Source: LW23 sp041287705
GTDB taxonomy: Bacteria; Verrucomicrobiota; Verrucomicrobiia; Methylacidiphilales; UBA1321
Assembly (NCBI GenBank): GCA_041287705.1
Contig: JBGGNE010000099.1
Span: 1-13,686, forward strand
Reading direction: 5' to 3'
DNA: 13,686 nt
The notes beneath the pieces are model-generated. The model saw nothing but the letters and a program-made list of their open reading frames with translations. It did not search any database and was not told where the DNA came from. The translations under genes were made by a program, and so were the position numbers. Positions 12,380-13,686 of the stretch are shown piece by piece; the first letter of the stretch is position 1; each line of letters begins with the position of its first letter.

Positions 12380-13258
12380 TTAAATATTCTGCGCCTCAGA
12401 CCGCAGCGTCCGGTAGGTATCCAGCATGGTTTCCACGGCGGCGATGTGGGCGGAGATTTGGGCTTCGAGAGGGGCGTCCTGGGGTGTTTCGAAGACGATC
12501 TCGAAGGGGTGCGGTTTGCTTTCGGCGGGGGCGGACAGGACGCCGCGATAGCACTGGAAGCATTGCTGCAGGATGATGCCGTTGTGCGCTTCGAAGCCAT
12601 CGATGCTCGTGGCGTGGTTGCGCGGCAGGTAGCGTTCAGCGGCGGCCAGAGCGGGCTCCAGCACGTAGCGGGTGAGGGAGGAGCCGTTGACGAGGCCGTA
12701 CAGGCCGTCGCTGGTATCGTCGGCGTGGAGAGAGATGAGGCCGTCGAACTGCAGGGCTTTGAGTTCCTGCTCCAGAATGCGCACCTCGGGCTGAGTGCTT
12801 GGCGGCTGCTGCCAGAACTCGCGGTTCAGATCCAGCTCGTGGCCGGAATGGCGCGTGCCGGCATCGTAGCCGCTGGGATTGCAGACCGGGTAGACAAAAA
12901 GCTCGTAACCGCGGACAACTTCCGGGTTTTCCTGCCACTTCTGAAGAAGGCGCACCAAAGCGTGGCTGCCTGCGATTTCGTCGCCATGAATTGCGGCAAA
13001 AAGACCGACTCGCAGATAAGGACCATCCCAGCCCGGGCTGATAAACACGTAACGCGGCAGACGGTGCACCTGGCTGGCCACCATAAAAGGGTTCAGCGGC
13101 GCCTCGTACAGGCGGTTGGAGGTGGCGGCCAGCGTATGTAGCGGCTCCAGCAGACGGGCGAGTTTACGGCTTTTCCACTGAGTGCCCGCGGAGCCGGTCT
13201 TCGCGTCGGCGCGGGCAGAACGCGGGCTGCTGCTGGAGGGCGTACGGGCGCGGGGCAT
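12380..13258 (-). CDS. M14-family zinc carboxypeptidase / deacylase-like protein
   Basis: This 292-residue protein carries the M14 metallocarboxypeptidase-type active site. H91 and E94 (AAIHGDEIAG) and H178 (SLHADD) are the expected zinc ligands. NPSGY (127-131), R136 and DLNRE (143-147) form the substrate-carboxylate pocket, and E257 in FEIVFETP is the likely catalytic glutamate. The closest relatives are probably bacterial M14 proteins or the succinylglutamate desuccinylase/aspartoacylase branch, which share H-x2-E and DLNR; the NP-x-GY and FETP motifs favour M14. It would release a C-terminal residue or an acyl group from a small peptide or amino-acid derivative. No signal peptide: the N-terminus (1-33) is Arg/Ser/Ala-rich, probably disordered, so cytoplasmic. 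The ATG at 13256-13258 has no Shine-Dalgarno but a long C/T-rich leader. It is convergent with the small membrane protein. Confidence 0.82.
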   Translation of the reverse strand: MPRARTPSSSSPRSARADAKTGSAGTQWKSRKLARLLEPLHTLAATSNRLYEAPLNPFMVASQVHRLPRYVFISPGWDGPYLRVGLFAAIHGDEIAGSHALVRLLQKWQENPEVVRGYELFVYPVCNPSGYDAGTRHSGHELDLNREFWQQPPSTQPEVRILEQELKALQFDGLISLHADDTSDGLYGLVNGSSLTRYVLEPALAAAERYLPRNHATSIDGFEAHNGIILQQCFQCYRGVLSAPAESKPHPFEIVFETPQDAPLEAQISAHIAAVETMLDTYRTLRSEAQNI

Positions 13259-13686
13259 GGCGGATGTTGTGGAGAAAGTAAGGAGAAAAGGAAAGCAGGA
13301 TGCGTGGAAATCAGATTAGTCGCAAGCGACCAAAAGCGGAAAGCCGTTGGGGCCAGCCGTGAAGGGTTATCTTAACAACGGAGTAGACAAAAGGAAAGCA
13401 TGGAGGTGACAGGTAGGCCTGACGAGGGTGTGATTAGAAGTGGTGCGCTTGAAGATCAACCCCTAACAGGAAGTTGAAAAAATCCGTGTTAGAAACCTGG
13501 TGTCCTGGAGTCTTTGTGGTTAAGAAAGCCTGATCTTCTTCCTCCGTTTCCTGCTTTCCTGTCTATTCTCCCGCGTCGCGGTCGTCGCGCCGTAGCGAAC
13601 GTTGCGTTAAAAAAGTTCCTCATATCGCCACACGGCAACGGGTTGCTCTACGAGTTCCGTATTTAACGTCGCGACGGGGGAAAGGA
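13259..13686. other. Non-coding right end of the window
   Basis: No gene is supported in these 428 bp. The first 45 bp are the C/T-rich leader of the M14 gene on the minus strand. GTTA-TCT-TAAC forms a small palindrome at about 13367-13377. Positions 13570-13686 are GC-rich with repeated CGTCGCG words (13574-13580, 13667-13673), a palindrome CGTCGCGACG (13667-13676) and a GCAAC/GTTGC hairpin (13635-13646). These may belong to an element or gene that continues beyond the window. Confidence 0.5.
13476..13560 (+). repeat. Degenerate intergenic repeat of the ATCCGTG / GTCCT-TTTGTGGTTAAG kind
   Basis: AATCCGTGTT (13481-13490) followed by GTGTCCTGGAGTCTTTGTGG and TTAAGAAA resembles, from memory, a family of tandem-like intergenic sequences built on ATCCGTGT and CTTTGTGTCCTTTGTGGTTAA that is scattered in many environmental bacterial genomes. 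This copy would be decayed. The resemblance was not searched. Confidence 0.4.

Noticed and set aside
13604..13667. Integron attC-like site suggested by GTTAAAA and ATTTAAC
   Set aside because: The core sites are in the wrong order for an attC (GTT first, AAC second), the first does not match GTTRRRY fully, and no integrase is present.

Overview
The window is about 13.7 kb of chromosome-like DNA with moderately high G+C. It looks like a free-living heterotrophic Gram-negative bacterium, most likely a Verrucomicrobiota member of the Opitutae type. That placement is an inference. It rests on the gene content (stand-alone OvoA-type methyltransferase, FliA/WhiG-type sigma factor, PF12831-type FAD oxidoreductase beside a GH1 glycosidase), on the scarcity of Shine-Dalgarno sequences, and on modular palindromic repeats between genes. 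I see no phage genes, transposase, CRISPR array, rRNA or tRNA.

Layout, left to right. (1) 1-635, minus: 5' part of a calcineurin-like metallophosphoesterase running off the left edge. It is absent from a simple start-to-stop ORF scan because its stop lies outside the window. (2) 755-2848, minus: a two-gene operon with an M29-type aminopeptidase followed 3 bp later by a stand-alone 4-mercaptohistidine (OvoA C-terminal type) methyltransferase. (3) 3081-3608, minus, and 3772-4203, plus: a divergent pair, an MntR regulator with all manganese ligands and a VOC/glyoxalase-fold protein. (4) 4324-5358, plus: an exported TPR protein with a promoter placed so that its mRNA should be leaderless. (5) 5359-5733: a non-coding block of palindromes, including a 154-bp near-complete palindrome. 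(6) 5734-7164, minus, and 7683-9101, plus: a divergent GH1 beta-glucosidase and FAD-dependent oxidoreductase sharing a 518-bp control region with possible LacI-type operators. (7) 9102-9302: three hairpins between convergent genes. (8) 9303-10205, minus: a FliA/WhiG-class sigma factor whose promoter lies about 300 bp upstream of its likely start, giving a long, foldable 5' leader. (9) 10897-11691, minus: a TauE/SafE (TSUP) permease. (10) 11842-12369, plus: an unrecognised small membrane protein. (11) 12380-13258, minus: an M14-type zinc carboxypeptidase homologue. (12) 13259-13686: non-coding, with a degenerate repeat and GC-rich inverted sequences.

Most genes are single transcription units with unrelated household or catabolic jobs: thiol-histidine and peptide metabolism, metal homeostasis, glycoside use, alternative sigma control and peptide hydrolysis. 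The less ordinary material is mostly non-coding: the 154-bp palindrome, the sigma-factor leader, and a recurring pattern in which the start codon is preceded by a C/T-rich tract instead of a Shine-Dalgarno sequence.
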